Source: Cohnella candidum (GTDB lineage: Bacteria; Bacillota; Bacilli; Paenibacillales; Paenibacillaceae). From it: DNA of 64,000 nt. This document shows positions 1-11,058 of this stretch, piece by piece. The notes below the pieces were generated by a model, which was not told where the DNA came from, did not search any database, and saw only the letters and a program-made list of their open reading frames with translations. A program made the position numbers and the translations under genes. Within the stretch, counting starts at the first letter, position 1; every line of letters begins with the position of its first letter. The DNA lies in the NCBI RefSeq assembly GCF_003713065.1, contig NZ_CP033433.1, positions 2,605,001 through 2,669,000 of the forward strand, written 5' to 3'.

Positions 1-660
1 TTCGTCGGCGATGATGAGCGTACGCTCGAATTGGCCCATGTTTTCGGAGTTGATCCGGAAGTAAGCCTGCAGCGGAATTTCGCATTTGACGCCTTTCGGG
101 ACGTAAATGAAGCTGCCGCCGGACCATACAGCGCTGTTCAGCGCCGCGAACTTGTTGTCCGTGTAAGGCACGACCGTGCCGAAATGTTCCTTAAAAATTT
201 CCGGATGCTCGCGCAGCGCGGTGTCGGTATCCATGAAGATAACGCCCTGCTTCTCGAGATCCTCCTGCATGCTGTGGTAGACGACCTCGGACTCGTACTG
301 TGCCGAGACGCCGGCAAGGAACTTCTGCTCCGCTTCCGGAATGCCGAGCTTGTCAAACGTCGCTTTGATCTCTTCCGGGACTTCTTCCCAAGTCTTGCCT
401 TGCTTCTCGGAAGGCTTGACGTAGTACTGGATGTCCTCGAAGTCCAGATCGTCCATGTTGCCGCCCCAACGGGGCATCGCCGTCTTCTTGAACTGCTCGA
501 GCGATTTCAAGCGGAACTGGAGCATCCATTCCGGCTCGCCTTTCATTTCGGAAATCGTGCGGACGATCTCCTCCGTCAGTCCTTTGCCGGACTGGAAAAT
601 CGCTTTATGTTCGTCGCGGAAACCGTATTTGTACTCTTCGAATTCGATTTGCTTCGCCAT
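1..660 (-). CDS. sufB: SufB, Fe-S cluster scaffold subunit (3' part missing)
   Basis: N-terminal 220 codons of SufB, the scaffold protein that with SufC and SufD builds Fe-S clusters in the cytoplasm. The reading frame is open from the ATG at 660 to the window edge; the family is about 465 residues, so over half lies outside. Typical stretches are visible, such as [17 protein letters not shown] near residue 58 and SGGSFVYVPKGV near residue 180. A strong ribosome site (AAGGAGG) lies 10 bases before the ATG. It is the last of five collinear suf genes, 24 bases after sufU. Partial only because of the window. Confidence 0.96.
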   Translation of the reverse strand, partial: MAKQIEFEEYKYGFRDEHKAIFQSGKGLTEEIVRTISEMKGEPEWMLQFRLKSLEQFKKTAMPRWGGNMDDLDFEDIQYYVKPSEKQGKTWEEVPEEIKATFDKLGIPEAEQKFLAGVSAQYESEVVYHSMQEDLEKQGVIFMDTDTALREHPEIFKEHFGTVVPYTDNKFAALNSAVWSGGSFIYVPKGVKCEIPLQAYFRINSENMGQFERTLIIADE

Positions 661-684
661 CGCGTGAGTCCCTCCTTCTTCCCG

Positions 685-3654
<2,970 letters not shown>

Positions 3655-3678
3655 GATCGTATAACCTCCCTTATCCTC

Positions 3679-4458
3679 TTACGCCTGGCCGACCGTCTCG
3701 TCGACGATGCCCAGTTCTTCTTTCACCCAATCGTAACCTTCCGCTTCCAGGCGCTCCGCGAGCTCCGGACCGCCGGATTTGACGATGCGGCCTTGCATCA
3801 TGACGTGCACGAAATCGGGTTTGACATAGTTCAGCAAACGCTGGTAGTGGGTGATGATCAGGAAGCCGCGGTCTTCCGCGCGCATGGCGTTAACGCCGGC
3901 GGCCACGATTTTCAACGCGTCGATGTCGAGGCCCGAGTCGATCTCGTCGAGAACGACGATTTTCGGGTCAAGCATCATCATCTGCAGGATTTCGTTGCGT
4001 TTCTTCTCGCCGCCGGAGAAGCCTTCATTCAGGTAGCGGTGCATGAACTCGGGGTTCATCTCCAGCTCCTTCATTTTGCCTTCCATTTGGCGGACGAACT
4101 TGATCAGGGAAATCTCATTGCCCTCACCGCGGCGAGCATTGATGGCGCTGCGCAGGAAGTCGGCGTTGGTGACGCCGGTGATTTCGCTCGGATATTGCAT
4201 GGCCAGGAACAGGCCGGCACGGGCGCGCTCGTCCACTTCCATCTCCAAAACGTCTTCGCCGTTCAGGGAGACTTCGCCGTCCGTGACTTCATACTTCGGA
4301 TGGCCCATCAGCGTGGAAGCCAGCGTACTTTTACCGGTACCGTTGGGTCCCATGATCGCGTGGATTTCCCCGCCGTTGATTTTGAGGTCGATCCCTTTCA
4401 GGATTTCTTTACCCTCGATGGTCGCCTTCAGACCGCGAATCTCAAATTGCGTGGACAT
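3679..4458 (-). CDS. sufC: SufC, Fe-S assembly ABC-type ATPase
   Basis: Soluble ABC ATPase that energises the SufBCD scaffold. The 259-residue protein shows Walker A GPNGTGKS at residues 37-44, the signature [11 protein letters not shown] near 150, and Walker [15 protein letters not shown] near 170, ending in a switch histidine within [10 protein letters not shown]. It is first in the operon, with GGAGG eight to nine bases before the ATG and the promoter about 100 bases upstream. Confidence 0.97.
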   Translation of the reverse strand: MSTQFEIRGLKATIEGKEILKGIDLKINGGEIHAIMGPNGTGKSTLASTLMGHPKYEVTDGEVSLNGEDVLEMEVDERARAGLFLAMQYPSEITGVTNADFLRSAINARRGEGNEISLIKFVRQMEGKMKELEMNPEFMHRYLNEGFSGGEKKRNEILQMMMLDPKIVVLDEIDSGLDIDALKIVAAGVNAMRAEDRGFLIITHYQRLLNYVKPDFVHVMMQGRIVKSGGPELAERLEAEGYDWVKEELGIVDETVGQA

Positions 4459-4549
4459 TTGTCGTAACCTCCATGTGTTCTCTCGGGTGCGAGCCGAACC
4501 CCCATAAGCCTTGTTTCGTCGAACGATCCGGAAATTGTCGCAACCTTAT

Positions 4550-4564
4550 TTAGAATAATTATAA
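4550..4564 (-). promoter_or_regulatory. PerR/Fur-family-like box over the suf -10
   Basis: The minus strand reads TTATAATTATTCTAA, which differs from the Bacillus PerR box consensus TTATAATnATTATAA at one defined position. It covers the -10 hexamer and the start site, where a repressor would block initiation. The match is read directly; control by PerR or another Fur-family protein is inference. Confidence 0.5.
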
Positions 4565-4586
4565 AGTGATTCTCAGTGATTCTCAA
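4558..4586 (-). promoter_or_regulatory. sigma-A type promoter of the suf operon
   Basis: Read on the minus strand: a -35 of TTGAGA (4586-4581), a 17-base spacer and a perfect -10 of TATAAT (4563-4558). It is the only strong promoter seen before sufC, leaving a leader of about 95 bases. Confidence 0.85.
4566..4585. repeat. two abutting exact 10-bp repeats in the suf promoter spacer
   Basis: GTGATTCTCA occurs twice back to back (4566-4575 and 4576-4585). The pair fills the spacer between -35 and -10 and touches the -35. A repeat on one turn of helix is compatible with an operator, or may be a chance small duplication. Confidence 0.5.
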
Positions 4587-4618
4587 TACAATTTTATGAA
4601 AACCGCATGTAAAATGCA

Positions 4619-4654
4619 AACCGGGCCTTGGCCCGTAACAGGCAAGGTCCGGTA
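4619..4654 (-). terminator. probable terminator after the DUF1802 gene
   Basis: CCGGGCCTTG (4621-4630) pairs with CAAGGTCCGG (4643-4652), nine Watson-Crick pairs and one G-U, with a 12-base loop. On the minus strand the stem is followed by a T-rich run (TTTGCATTTTA). It separates the DUF1802 gene from the suf promoter. Confidence 0.6.
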
Positions 4655-4665
4655 TCGCGCTTGCA

Positions 4666-5244
4666 TTACCCCTGTATGGCTTTGCGAACGTTGTCGGCCA
4701 TGAAGGCGAATTTGTCGTCGTCGAGAATCGGATACGGTTTCGGCGAAGGCAGCTGCTCCTGCACTCGAAGCCAGGATTTACAGCCGGCGTAGGTTTCGTT
4801 CATCGGCACGTCAGCGGGCGCCGTGAGTCCGTACATGCGGAGGATCAACACGTGAAGGGGCTTCGTCTTTTTCCACTTCAGCCGCTCCTCGGCATAGTCT
4901 TCCGTCCAGATGTGCAGATCATCCAACCGTTTCAGCGTCTCGGCGTCGGTCACTTCGATGTCTTCCACGACTTCGGCATAGGAAGCGATCCGTACGCTAC
5001 CCGGATTACTGGCCGCTTCCTCCTGCGTCGAGCGGAGCGCGTCTGCGGCTTCCGGTTTGACCAGGTGCGGCTTCTGGTGCTCGAAGGAAGGAAAAAGATA
5101 GAAGCTATGGCTTTGCAGGCTGAAATCCTTCGTCTCCTCGGCGATGCCGCCCTTGCGCAGTACAATCACCTGGCGTCCTTCCTCGAGAGCCCGCACGGCC
5201 ACCGCCCATTCCCTCAGCGCGATCGGTTTGTCGTTTTCGTTCAT
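4666..5244 (-). CDS. DUF1802 family protein
   Basis: A 192-residue soluble protein of the DUF1802 type, function unknown. Recognisable parts are the N-terminal LREWAVAVRALEEGRQVIVL, a lysine/glycine-rich turn (RKGGIAEE) and a middle segment SHSFYLFPSFEHQKP typical of the family. I chose the ATG at 5244 rather than an upstream in-frame ATG at 5265 because GGGGAGGGG sits just before 5244 and would lie inside the longer version. It stands alone between the sigma-factor operon and suf, with its own likely terminator. Confidence 0.8.
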   Translation of the reverse strand: MNENDKPIALREWAVAVRALEEGRQVIVLRKGGIAEETKDFSLQSHSFYLFPSFEHQKPHLVKPEAADALRSTQEEAASNPGSVRIASYAEVVEDIEVTDAETLKRLDDLHIWTEDYAEERLKWKKTKPLHVLILRMYGLTAPADVPMNETYAGCKSWLRVQEQLPSPKPYPILDDDKFAFMADNVRKAIQG

Positions 5245-5288
5245 GCTCCGTCCCCTCCCCTGCATGTTCCTTCATTATAGCACAAGGA

Positions 5289-6626
5289 TCAGCGGGGGAT
5301 CTCGAGGCGGAACTGCATGTCCGGATCATAAGTAATCGGAACGACCGGAGCGGTCGCGAATACCAGTTTGGCATCGGCTGGGACGGGGGCGATAACTAAC
5401 ATTTGTTCTTCCTGATGGATGTTCGGCACGGGTCTTCCTAAAATGTCGGGCATGGTCCCGTTTTCCCGCTCTACCCAGAAGTATTGCGACTGTTGATTCG
5501 GATTGGATCCTTCCGTCTTGAAGTGGATAACTGTTTGATCTTCGAAATATTCGATTTTCGTGACGAACACCCGTCCCGCTTTTCCTTGCGGAAGAACGAT
5601 CGGTTCTCGTTCCGACGGGATGCCGTCCATCGGCACTCGGGAAATCGCATTGGGATCAGGTAGACCGGAATCGCCATAAACGTAATGGAACGGACGGATG
5701 GTCAAATAACGGGTGCCCGATCTCAACGGGCTAAACATATCCGATCGGAATCCGCTGGATGCGGGCAATCCGCCTCCAACCGTTTCGCTGTTGTAGGAGT
5801 AGATCTGTCCTTTGTCCCCGACGACGTCGAAACCGACCATCATCTGATCCATATCCGGATCCTTCGGCGTCATTTTGTAACTGAATTCTGAAGTCAAAGG
5901 CGATAACGCGAACCGGCCTAACTCCAGACTGAACAGACCGTTCTCGACACGCTTGCCGGATTCGATGACGATGATGCGGTCCGTCTTGGCGATGTTTCGG
6001 GAAATCACCCACTTCCCGTCTTGGCTTCCGATCCGGGTCACCTCTAGATCCATGCGAAAAGAGCTCGGTCGATAGGCAGCAAAAGAAGTCGTGAGGATGC
6101 CTCGGCTTCGGCGGGAAGTGACCTGCTCTCCGTCCACGATGACGGGAGGCTGGTTTCCTCCCTTGTCGTGAACGATTTTTTCAATCGCCACGCCGTCTAT
6201 TTTCATGTTCACCTCGAGATTCTTCCCCGACAGGTCGCGATCGGAATCGATTTCGTAGTCGATCCGAAGAACATGGCCGTCATAGATGACGTCCATGATT
6301 TGAAAATCAATTCCCTGATCGCTCGCCTGCTGCAACGGCTTTGTCTTCGAATCCGGAATCAGCGAGCCGACGACCGGGATGCTGCGGAGTTCCGATTGTA
6401 CGTCCGAACCGGCCCCAGCGACGAAAGCGAACAATCCGCCTAAAACGATACAGACCGAAGCCGCGGACAACGTCCATTTTCGCAGCGCCTTTCTTCTCTG
6501 CATCGTTTTCGAATCCGGCAATGCCTGCAAAGTTTGTTCGATCCTCAGGGCAACGAGGGACGGAAGCGTTTCGCTCTGATTCGTCGATTGGCGTCTGAGC
6601 GCGATCTCCGGATCAATGTAACTCAT
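5289..6626 (-). CDS. DUF4179 membrane protein, probable anti-sigma partner
   Basis: A 445-residue protein with an N-terminal cytoplasmic region of about 60 residues, one membrane segment (WTLSAASVCIVLGGLFAFVA, near residues 67-86) and a large outer region that begins with a DUF4179 domain and continues into a beta-rich C-terminal region. Many proteins of this build are encoded next to ECF sigma factors and act as their membrane-bound anti-sigma factors. The ATG at 6626 has AAGGAGG eight bases before it and overlaps the sigma gene by 14 bases, so the two are coupled. The signal sensed cannot be told. Confidence 0.82.
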   Translation of the reverse strand: MSYIDPEIALRRQSTNQSETLPSLVALRIEQTLQALPDSKTMQRRKALRKWTLSAASVCIVLGGLFAFVAGAGSDVQSELRSIPVVGSLIPDSKTKPLQQASDQGIDFQIMDVIYDGHVLRIDYEIDSDRDLSGKNLEVNMKIDGVAIEKIVHDKGGNQPPVIVDGEQVTSRRSRGILTTSFAAYRPSSFRMDLEVTRIGSQDGKWVISRNIAKTDRIIVIESGKRVENGLFSLELGRFALSPLTSEFSYKMTPKDPDMDQMMVGFDVVGDKGQIYSYNSETVGGGLPASSGFRSDMFSPLRSGTRYLTIRPFHYVYGDSGLPDPNAISRVPMDGIPSEREPIVLPQGKAGRVFVTKIEYFEDQTVIHFKTEGSNPNQQSQYFWVERENGTMPDILGRPVPNIHQEEQMLVIAPVPADAKLVFATAPVVPITYDPDMQFRLEIPR

Positions 6627-7158
6627 AGCCCACACCTCCTTCTTCCGGTTCGGTTAACGTTTTGGCCAATTTCTTTCTCGCCCGGTACAGCTTGGATTTG
6701 ACGGTACCTTCCGAGATGTTCAGCACGGCGGCGATCTCGGCAATCGGCTGATCCGCGAAGTAATGCAGCTTCACGATCGTGCGTGCCGGTTCGCCAAGGC
6801 GGTCGACCGCGTCATGCAGGTCCATATCCCCTGCGGCTCGTGCAATCGCCGGCGCTTTCGGCATGTTTGCCAGAAATGCCGCAAAACGTCTTTTCCGCCG
6901 GCTCGCCGCCATGCATTCCCGGATCAAGATCCGAAAAAGCCACGTACGAAAATAAGCGGGCTCCCTCAACCTGGTGATATGGCGGTAAGCTTTTAGGATC
7001 GTTTCCTGGATCGCGTCGGCCACATCTTCGTCCTGTCGCAGCATAGAACGCGCCATTTTGTACAATTCCAACTGCGAGTCACGGATCAGTCTCGAGAATG
7101 CTTCGCGATCCCCGGACGCTGCGAGCCTAATATCCGTATGCCGAATCCCATCGTTCAT
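6613..7158 (-). CDS. ECF-type RNA polymerase sigma factor
   Basis: A 181-residue sigma-70 family factor of the extracytoplasmic function group. Region 2 is seen in LYKMARSMLRQDEDVADAIQ and AYFRTWLFRILIREC; region 4 in IAEIAAVLNISEGTVKSKLY, the helix-turn-helix that reads the -35. Regions 1 and 3 are absent, as expected. An AAGGAGG site precedes the ATG. It is first in a two-gene operon with the DUF4179 protein, the classic sigma/anti-sigma arrangement. Autoregulation is likely by analogy, but I could not fix an ECF promoter with confidence. Confidence 0.92.
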   Translation of the reverse strand: MNDGIRHTDIRLAASGDREAFSRLIRDSQLELYKMARSMLRQDEDVADAIQETILKAYRHITRLREPAYFRTWLFRILIRECMAASRRKRRFAAFLANMPKAPAIARAAGDMDLHDAVDRLGEPARTIVKLHYFADQPIAEIAAVLNISEGTVKSKLYRARKKLAKTLTEPEEGGVGYELH

Positions 7159-7197
7159 ACTCGGCCTCCTTTCTTTCTATTTCGTTAGAGGCGCGGG

Positions 7198-7226
7198 TTC
7201 CCCATTCGGTTCCCATGCGGTATAAT
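7198..7226 (+). promoter_or_regulatory. candidate promoter of the GH13 gene
   Basis: A perfect TATAAT lies at 7221-7226. The base 17 upstream only offers TTCCCC at 7198-7203, a poor -35, so an activator or an extended promoter may be needed. Transcription would begin near 7233, giving a leader of about 120 bases before the ATG at 7356. Confidence 0.5.
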
Positions 7227-7268
7227 AAAAAGTAATTTGAAGGCCATGCTGTCTGCTGAACAAGCCAG

Positions 7269-7309
7269 GCACAACCTCGGAACGCGTTTGCGGGAGGTTG
7301 TGCTTTTTT
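7269..7309 (+). terminator. intrinsic terminator inside the GH13 leader (candidate attenuator)
   Basis: GCACAACCTC (7269-7278) and GAGGTTGTGC (7294-7303) form a perfect 10-bp stem with a 15-base loop, followed by six T (7304-7309). It reads only on plus. No plus-strand gene lies upstream, as the sigma gene runs the other way, so it sits between the promoter and the gene it should control. See findings. Confidence 0.8.
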
Positions 7310-7355
7310 GCGTCCATCGCAGCAGTTCCACCGAGGAAACAAGGAGGAATTTCAT

Positions 7356-9101
7356 ATGCTCAAGGAAGCGATTTACCACCGTCCGAAAAACAACTGGTCC
7401 TACGCCTACGACCGTCGCAACATTCATATCCGCATCCGCACCAAGCGGGGAGACGTCGAACGGGTGGACCTGCTCCACGGGGATAAGTACAATTGGCACG
7501 TCATCGGGCACGAAACGACGGCGATGCGCGTGTTCGCGCAGGATGCGCTGTTCGATTATTGGCAAGCCGAGGTACAGCCGCAGTACCGCCGCCTCAAATA
7601 CGGGTTTCTCCTGCAAGCCGGCAAAGAGAAGCTGTGGCTCAACGAGCAAGGCTTCCACGAGAAAGAGCCGAATCACAATTTGTATTTCGAGTTTCCGTTC
7701 CTCAATCCTGCCGACGTGTTTCAACCTTCGGCTTGGGTAAAGGATGCGGTGTTCTATCAGATCTTCCCGGAGAGGTTCGCCAACGGGGATCGGTCCAACG
7801 ATCCGGAAGGCGTCGAGCCTTGGGGCGGGGAACCGGAGCCGTTCAACTATTTCGGCGGCGACCTGCAGGGGGTCATCGACCATCTCGACCATCTGGAGCG
7901 GCTCGGCGTGAACGCGATCTACTTCAACCCGCTGTTTGCCGCGAGAACGAACCACAAATACGATACCGAGGATTATTTGAAGGTCGACGCGCATTTCGGC
8001 ACGAACGAAACGTTGAAGGAACTCGTAAAGGAATGCCATTCCCGCGGGATCCGCGTGCTGCTGGACGCCGTGTTCAACCATAGCGGCCGCACGTTCGCTC
8101 CGTTCGTCGATGTGCTGGAGAAAGGCGCCGATTCCAAGTACGCGGATTGGTTCCACGTCCGTGAGTTCCCGCTCGAGGTGCGGGACGGCATCCCCACCTA
8201 CGACGCGTTCGCTTTCGAAAAGCACATGCCGAAGCTCAACACGGAAAATGAGGATGTCCAAAAATATCTGCTCGAGGTCGCGCGCTACTGGATCGAGGAA
8301 GTCGACGTTGACGGATGGCGGCTGGACGTGGCCAACGAGGTTGACCACCGTTTTTGGCGTAAGTTCCGCGAGGTCGTGAAGGCCGCGAAGCCGGAAGCTT
8401 ACATTCTCGGCGAGATTTGGCATGACTCCCTGCCGTGGCTGGGCGGCGATCAGTTCGACGCGGTCATGAACTACCCGCTGACGGAAGCGATCCTTGATTA
8501 TGCGGTGCGAGGAACACGGGACGGCCGACAGTTCGCCGACCTGGCCGGGTACCTGCTGGCCGCTTATCCGCAGCAGGCGACGGAGGCGGCGTTCAACTTG
8601 CTGGGGAGCCACGACACTCCTCGCCTGCTGACCCTGAGCCAAGGGGATAAGCGGAAGGTGCGGCTGGGCTCGGTCATCCAATTCACGATGGCCGGCACTC
8701 CCTGTATCTACTATGGCGACGAGATCGGCATGGACGGCGGACAGGATCCGGGTTGCCGTAAATGTATGGTATGGGAAGAGGATAAGCAGGACGCCGAGCT
8801 GTTCGCGTTTTTCGCGGAGCTGGTGCGATTGCGCAAAGCGCATCGGGCGCTGCGGGACGGAAGCTTCGAGATGCTGTCGTCCGAGGAGGGCCGGTCCGCG
8901 ATCGCGTATTTGCGGGAAGCGGACGGCGAGCGCTTCATCGTTGCGCTGAACGCGGGCAAGCGCAAGGCTTCGCTGGCGGTCGCGCTGCCGGAAGCTGCTG
9001 CGCCGGAGGTTGTGTTCGGCGAAGGAACCGCCGAGCTCCGCGGGCGAAAGCTGCATGTTGCGCTGCCGCCGCTGGGGTACGCGATCGTTAGAGTGTTATA
9101 G
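7356..9101 (+). CDS. GH13 cyclomaltodextrinase / neopullulanase
   Basis: A 581-residue intracellular alpha-glucan hydrolase of family GH13 (subfamily 20 type), which opens cyclodextrins and short maltodextrins. There is no signal peptide. An N-terminal CBM34-like domain (about residues 1-120) precedes the barrel. Visible barrel motifs are LLDAVFNHSG, the nucleophile in DGWRLDVANE, the acid in ILGEIWHDSL and the third acid in NLLGSHDTPRLL. AAGGAGG precedes the ATG at 7356; an earlier in-frame codon at 7308 lies within the terminator tail and is not used. It is likely to degrade sugars brought in by the maltodextrin importer encoded just downstream on the other strand. Confidence 0.93.
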   Translation: MLKEAIYHRPKNNWSYAYDRRNIHIRIRTKRGDVERVDLLHGDKYNWHVIGHETTAMRVFAQDALFDYWQAEVQPQYRRLKYGFLLQAGKEKLWLNEQGFHEKEPNHNLYFEFPFLNPADVFQPSAWVKDAVFYQIFPERFANGDRSNDPEGVEPWGGEPEPFNYFGGDLQGVIDHLDHLERLGVNAIYFNPLFAARTNHKYDTEDYLKVDAHFGTNETLKELVKECHSRGIRVLLDAVFNHSGRTFAPFVDVLEKGADSKYADWFHVREFPLEVRDGIPTYDAFAFEKHMPKLNTENEDVQKYLLEVARYWIEEVDVDGWRLDVANEVDHRFWRKFREVVKAAKPEAYILGEIWHDSLPWLGGDQFDAVMNYPLTEAILDYAVRGTRDGRQFADLAGYLLAAYPQQATEAAFNLLGSHDTPRLLTLSQGDKRKVRLGSVIQFTMAGTPCIYYGDEIGMDGGQDPGCRKCMVWEEDKQDAELFAFFAELVRLRKAHRALRDGSFEMLSSEEGRSAIAYLREADGERFIVALNAGKRKASLAVALPEAAAPEVVFGEGTAELRGRKLHVALPPLGYAIVRVL

Positions 9102-9115
9102 GAAGCGAAATTACG

Positions 9116-9145
9116 AAATGGACTGGAGAATCTCCAGTCCATTTT
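9116..9145 (+). terminator. terminator after the GH13 gene
   Basis: AAATGGACTGGAGA and TCTCCAGTCCATTTT form an almost perfect palindrome 15 bases after the stop codon, ending in TTTTCATTT. Symmetric sequence means it could stop both strands. Confidence 0.8.
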
Positions 9146-9174
9146 CATTTATTGGATGATTTGGATACGTGGAG

Positions 9175-9249
9175 TGGAAATCCTGCAGTTTAATTCGACT
9201 CAACAGCGGGGAGACGCCTCTCCCCGCCGATTCTACTGGAGTATTTCCA
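9175..9249. repeat. 75-bp nested inverted-repeat element
   Basis: Outer arms TGGAAATCCTGCAGT (9175-9189) and ACTGGAGTATTTCCA (9235-9249) are complementary at 13 of 15 positions. Between them a perfect inner stem GCGGGGAGA (9206-9214) / TCTCCCCGC (9219-9227) forms. A looser relative, GGAATTTCTCCCACTAATTCG, follows near 9322-9342. The rest of 9146-9390 holds no convincing gene. Confidence 0.6.
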
Positions 9250-9390
9250 TTTTAATTGAGGTGTTGTTGTCTTCAAACCGGAATAAGCAGGAGGTTTTCC
9301 AGTCCGCGCTTGAACATAGTTGGAATTTCTCCCACTAATTCGGCGCAAACCGGTCGTTCCCGGGCAAACTGCTAATCTTCAAGACATAGC

Positions 9391-9435
9391 AAAAACCCCG
9401 TTTGCCGGAAGGGGGTCCGGCATAACGGGGTTTTT
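9391..9435. terminator. terminator of the maltodextrin operon
   Basis: AAAAACCCCGTT pairs with AACGGGGTTTTT, with a small inner stem (GCCGG/CCGGC) and a short G-run between. T-runs are present on both strands. It lies 13 bases beyond the stop of the amylase gene at 9448 and would end the minus-strand operon. Confidence 0.85.
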
Positions 9436-9447
9436 CGCATTACATTC

Positions 9448-11058
9448 TCAAGGCTTTAAAACGGCGGTCGAGTACGGCGGCAGCGCCAATTGGCCGTCTT
9501 TCAGCTCTGCCTTCTCGTCCGTCGTGAAGGCGATCTTCGCATACTCGGTCGGATCGGCCTTCGAAGACTTGATCGCCACGGTCTGCGGCTTGCCCGACAA
9601 GTTCGTCAGCACGAGCCGCTTCTCCTCGCCCGCGCCGCGGGTGTACGCCATTACGGAGGCGTTATCCGCATCGTATTCGCCGATGACGTTGCTGCGCAAC
9701 GCAGCATCCTGAGAACGCCAGGAGATCAGCGTCCGATAACGGTCCAGAAGGGAGCCGGGGGTCTCCACTTCCGCTTCGACCGATACCGAACCGTCTCCGC
9801 GTCCGGTCGCCGGTTCCCATTTCGTCTCCTCGGGATCGCCGGGGGCGCGCTTCCACGGAAATGGCTCGCGGATCCGCTCGTCCGGCTTGTCGCCGGTCAT
9901 GCCGAGCTCTTCGCCGTAGTAGATGAACGGTTTGCCCGGCATCGTCAGGAGCATGGCGGCCGCGGTTTTGGCATGGTCCAAATTGCCTTTCAAGGCCGTC
10001 ATGACGCGCGTTTGGTCATGATTGGACAAGATCGGCGCTTCGATGAATTTGCCGTCGGATTGCTTGTTATAGAATTCATGGATGCGGGACAACGTGTATC
10101 CCAGGTTCGACGCGCTTTCGTTCTGGGCGGCGCCGATGAGGTTGCCGGCCAGATCGAAGTTGAACGCCGAGTCGAGCGCCTTCAGGAAAGGGCCGACTCT
10201 CGCGGTAGCGTCCCATACCTCTCCGACCAAGTAAACGTCCGGCTTTACCTGCTGCATCGCCTGCTTGAACTCCGACCACCAAGCGACGCTCTTGTTCAGC
10301 GTCTTGTTGTTCTTGTCGGTGTTCAAATCCTCGTAGATATGCTTTGCCGCATCCAGCCGGAAGCCGTCGACCCCCTGCTCGAGCCAGAACTTGCCGACGG
10401 AGATGATCTCCTGCCGGACGGCCGGCTCGTCGAAGTTCAAGTCCGGCATGCCTTCCCAGAAAATCCCGAGATAATGGCTGCCGTTCTTCTCGTGCCAGGC
10501 TTCCGAAGCGCCCGCGGCGCTGGAGCCGGCCGTTTCGCGGCCGGAATCCTCCGCCCATACGTACCAGTTCCGGTGTGCGCTGTCCTTGCCGGAAGCGGAA
10601 TCGATGAACCACGGATTCTCGGAGCTCGTATGGTTCACGACGAGGTCCATGATCACCTTGATTCCGCGTTTATGCGCTTCGGACACGAGTTTCTTCAAAT
10701 CGTCCATCGTGCCGTAATCCGGGTTCACCGCGCGATAGTCCGTCACGTCGTAACCATGGTAGGAAGGCGATGGGTTGATCGGCATCAGCCAGATGCCGTC
10801 AACGCCGAGATCGTTGCCTTCGCCCGGCCTGCCGTCGTTCAGGTAATCCAGCTTCGCGGTGATTCCGTTCAAATCGCCGATGCCGTCGCCGTTCGAATCG
10901 GCGAACGACCGGACGAAAATTTCATAGTACACGTTGGACTGGGCGGAAGCCTTTGGTTTGTCGTTCTTGCCTCCGCCTCCGCCAACGGAGCAAGCTGCGA
11001 CAGCGGCGCTCAGAGCCAAGACGGAGACGACGGAAACGATCCGTTTCAAACGGCTCAT
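9448..11058 (-). CDS. lipoprotein alpha-amylase (GH13)
   Basis: A 536-residue secreted lipoprotein of GH13. The signal peptide ends in a lipobox (AAVAAC, Cys near residue 23) followed by a glycine/lysine linker. Barrel motifs are YHGYDVTDY, MDLVVNHTS, the nucleophile in GVDGFRLDAAKHIY, the acid in YLVGEVWD and ILSNHDQTRV. It probably trims starch or long dextrins at the outer face of the membrane and feeds the importer. It is last in the operon and overlaps the MalG-type gene by four bases (ATGA), so it is coupled to transport. Confidence 0.93.
   Translation of the reverse strand: MSRLKRIVSVVSVLALSAAVAACSVGGGGGKNDKPKASAQSNVYYEIFVRSFADSNGDGIGDLNGITAKLDYLNDGRPGEGNDLGVDGIWLMPINPSPSYHGYDVTDYRAVNPDYGTMDDLKKLVSEAHKRGIKVIMDLVVNHTSSENPWFIDSASGKDSAHRNWYVWAEDSGRETAGSSAAGASEAWHEKNGSHYLGIFWEGMPDLNFDEPAVRQEIISVGKFWLEQGVDGFRLDAAKHIYEDLNTDKNNKTLNKSVAWWSEFKQAMQQVKPDVYLVGEVWDATARVGPFLKALDSAFNFDLAGNLIGAAQNESASNLGYTLSRIHEFYNKQSDGKFIEAPILSNHDQTRVMTALKGNLDHAKTAAAMLLTMPGKPFIYYGEELGMTGDKPDERIREPFPWKRAPGDPEETKWEPATGRGDGSVSVEAEVETPGSLLDRYRTLISWRSQDAALRSNVIGEYDADNASVMAYTRGAGEEKRLVLTNLSGKPQTVAIKSSKADPTEYAKIAFTTDEKAELKDGQLALPPYSTAVLKP

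Noticed and set aside
7185-9056. 623-codon open frame antisense to the GH13 gene
   Set aside because: Opposite a certain enzyme gene; no motif found.
9156-9338. 60-codon frame between the two GH13 genes
   Set aside because: It runs through the inverted-repeat element, has no ribosome site and no plausible protein character.
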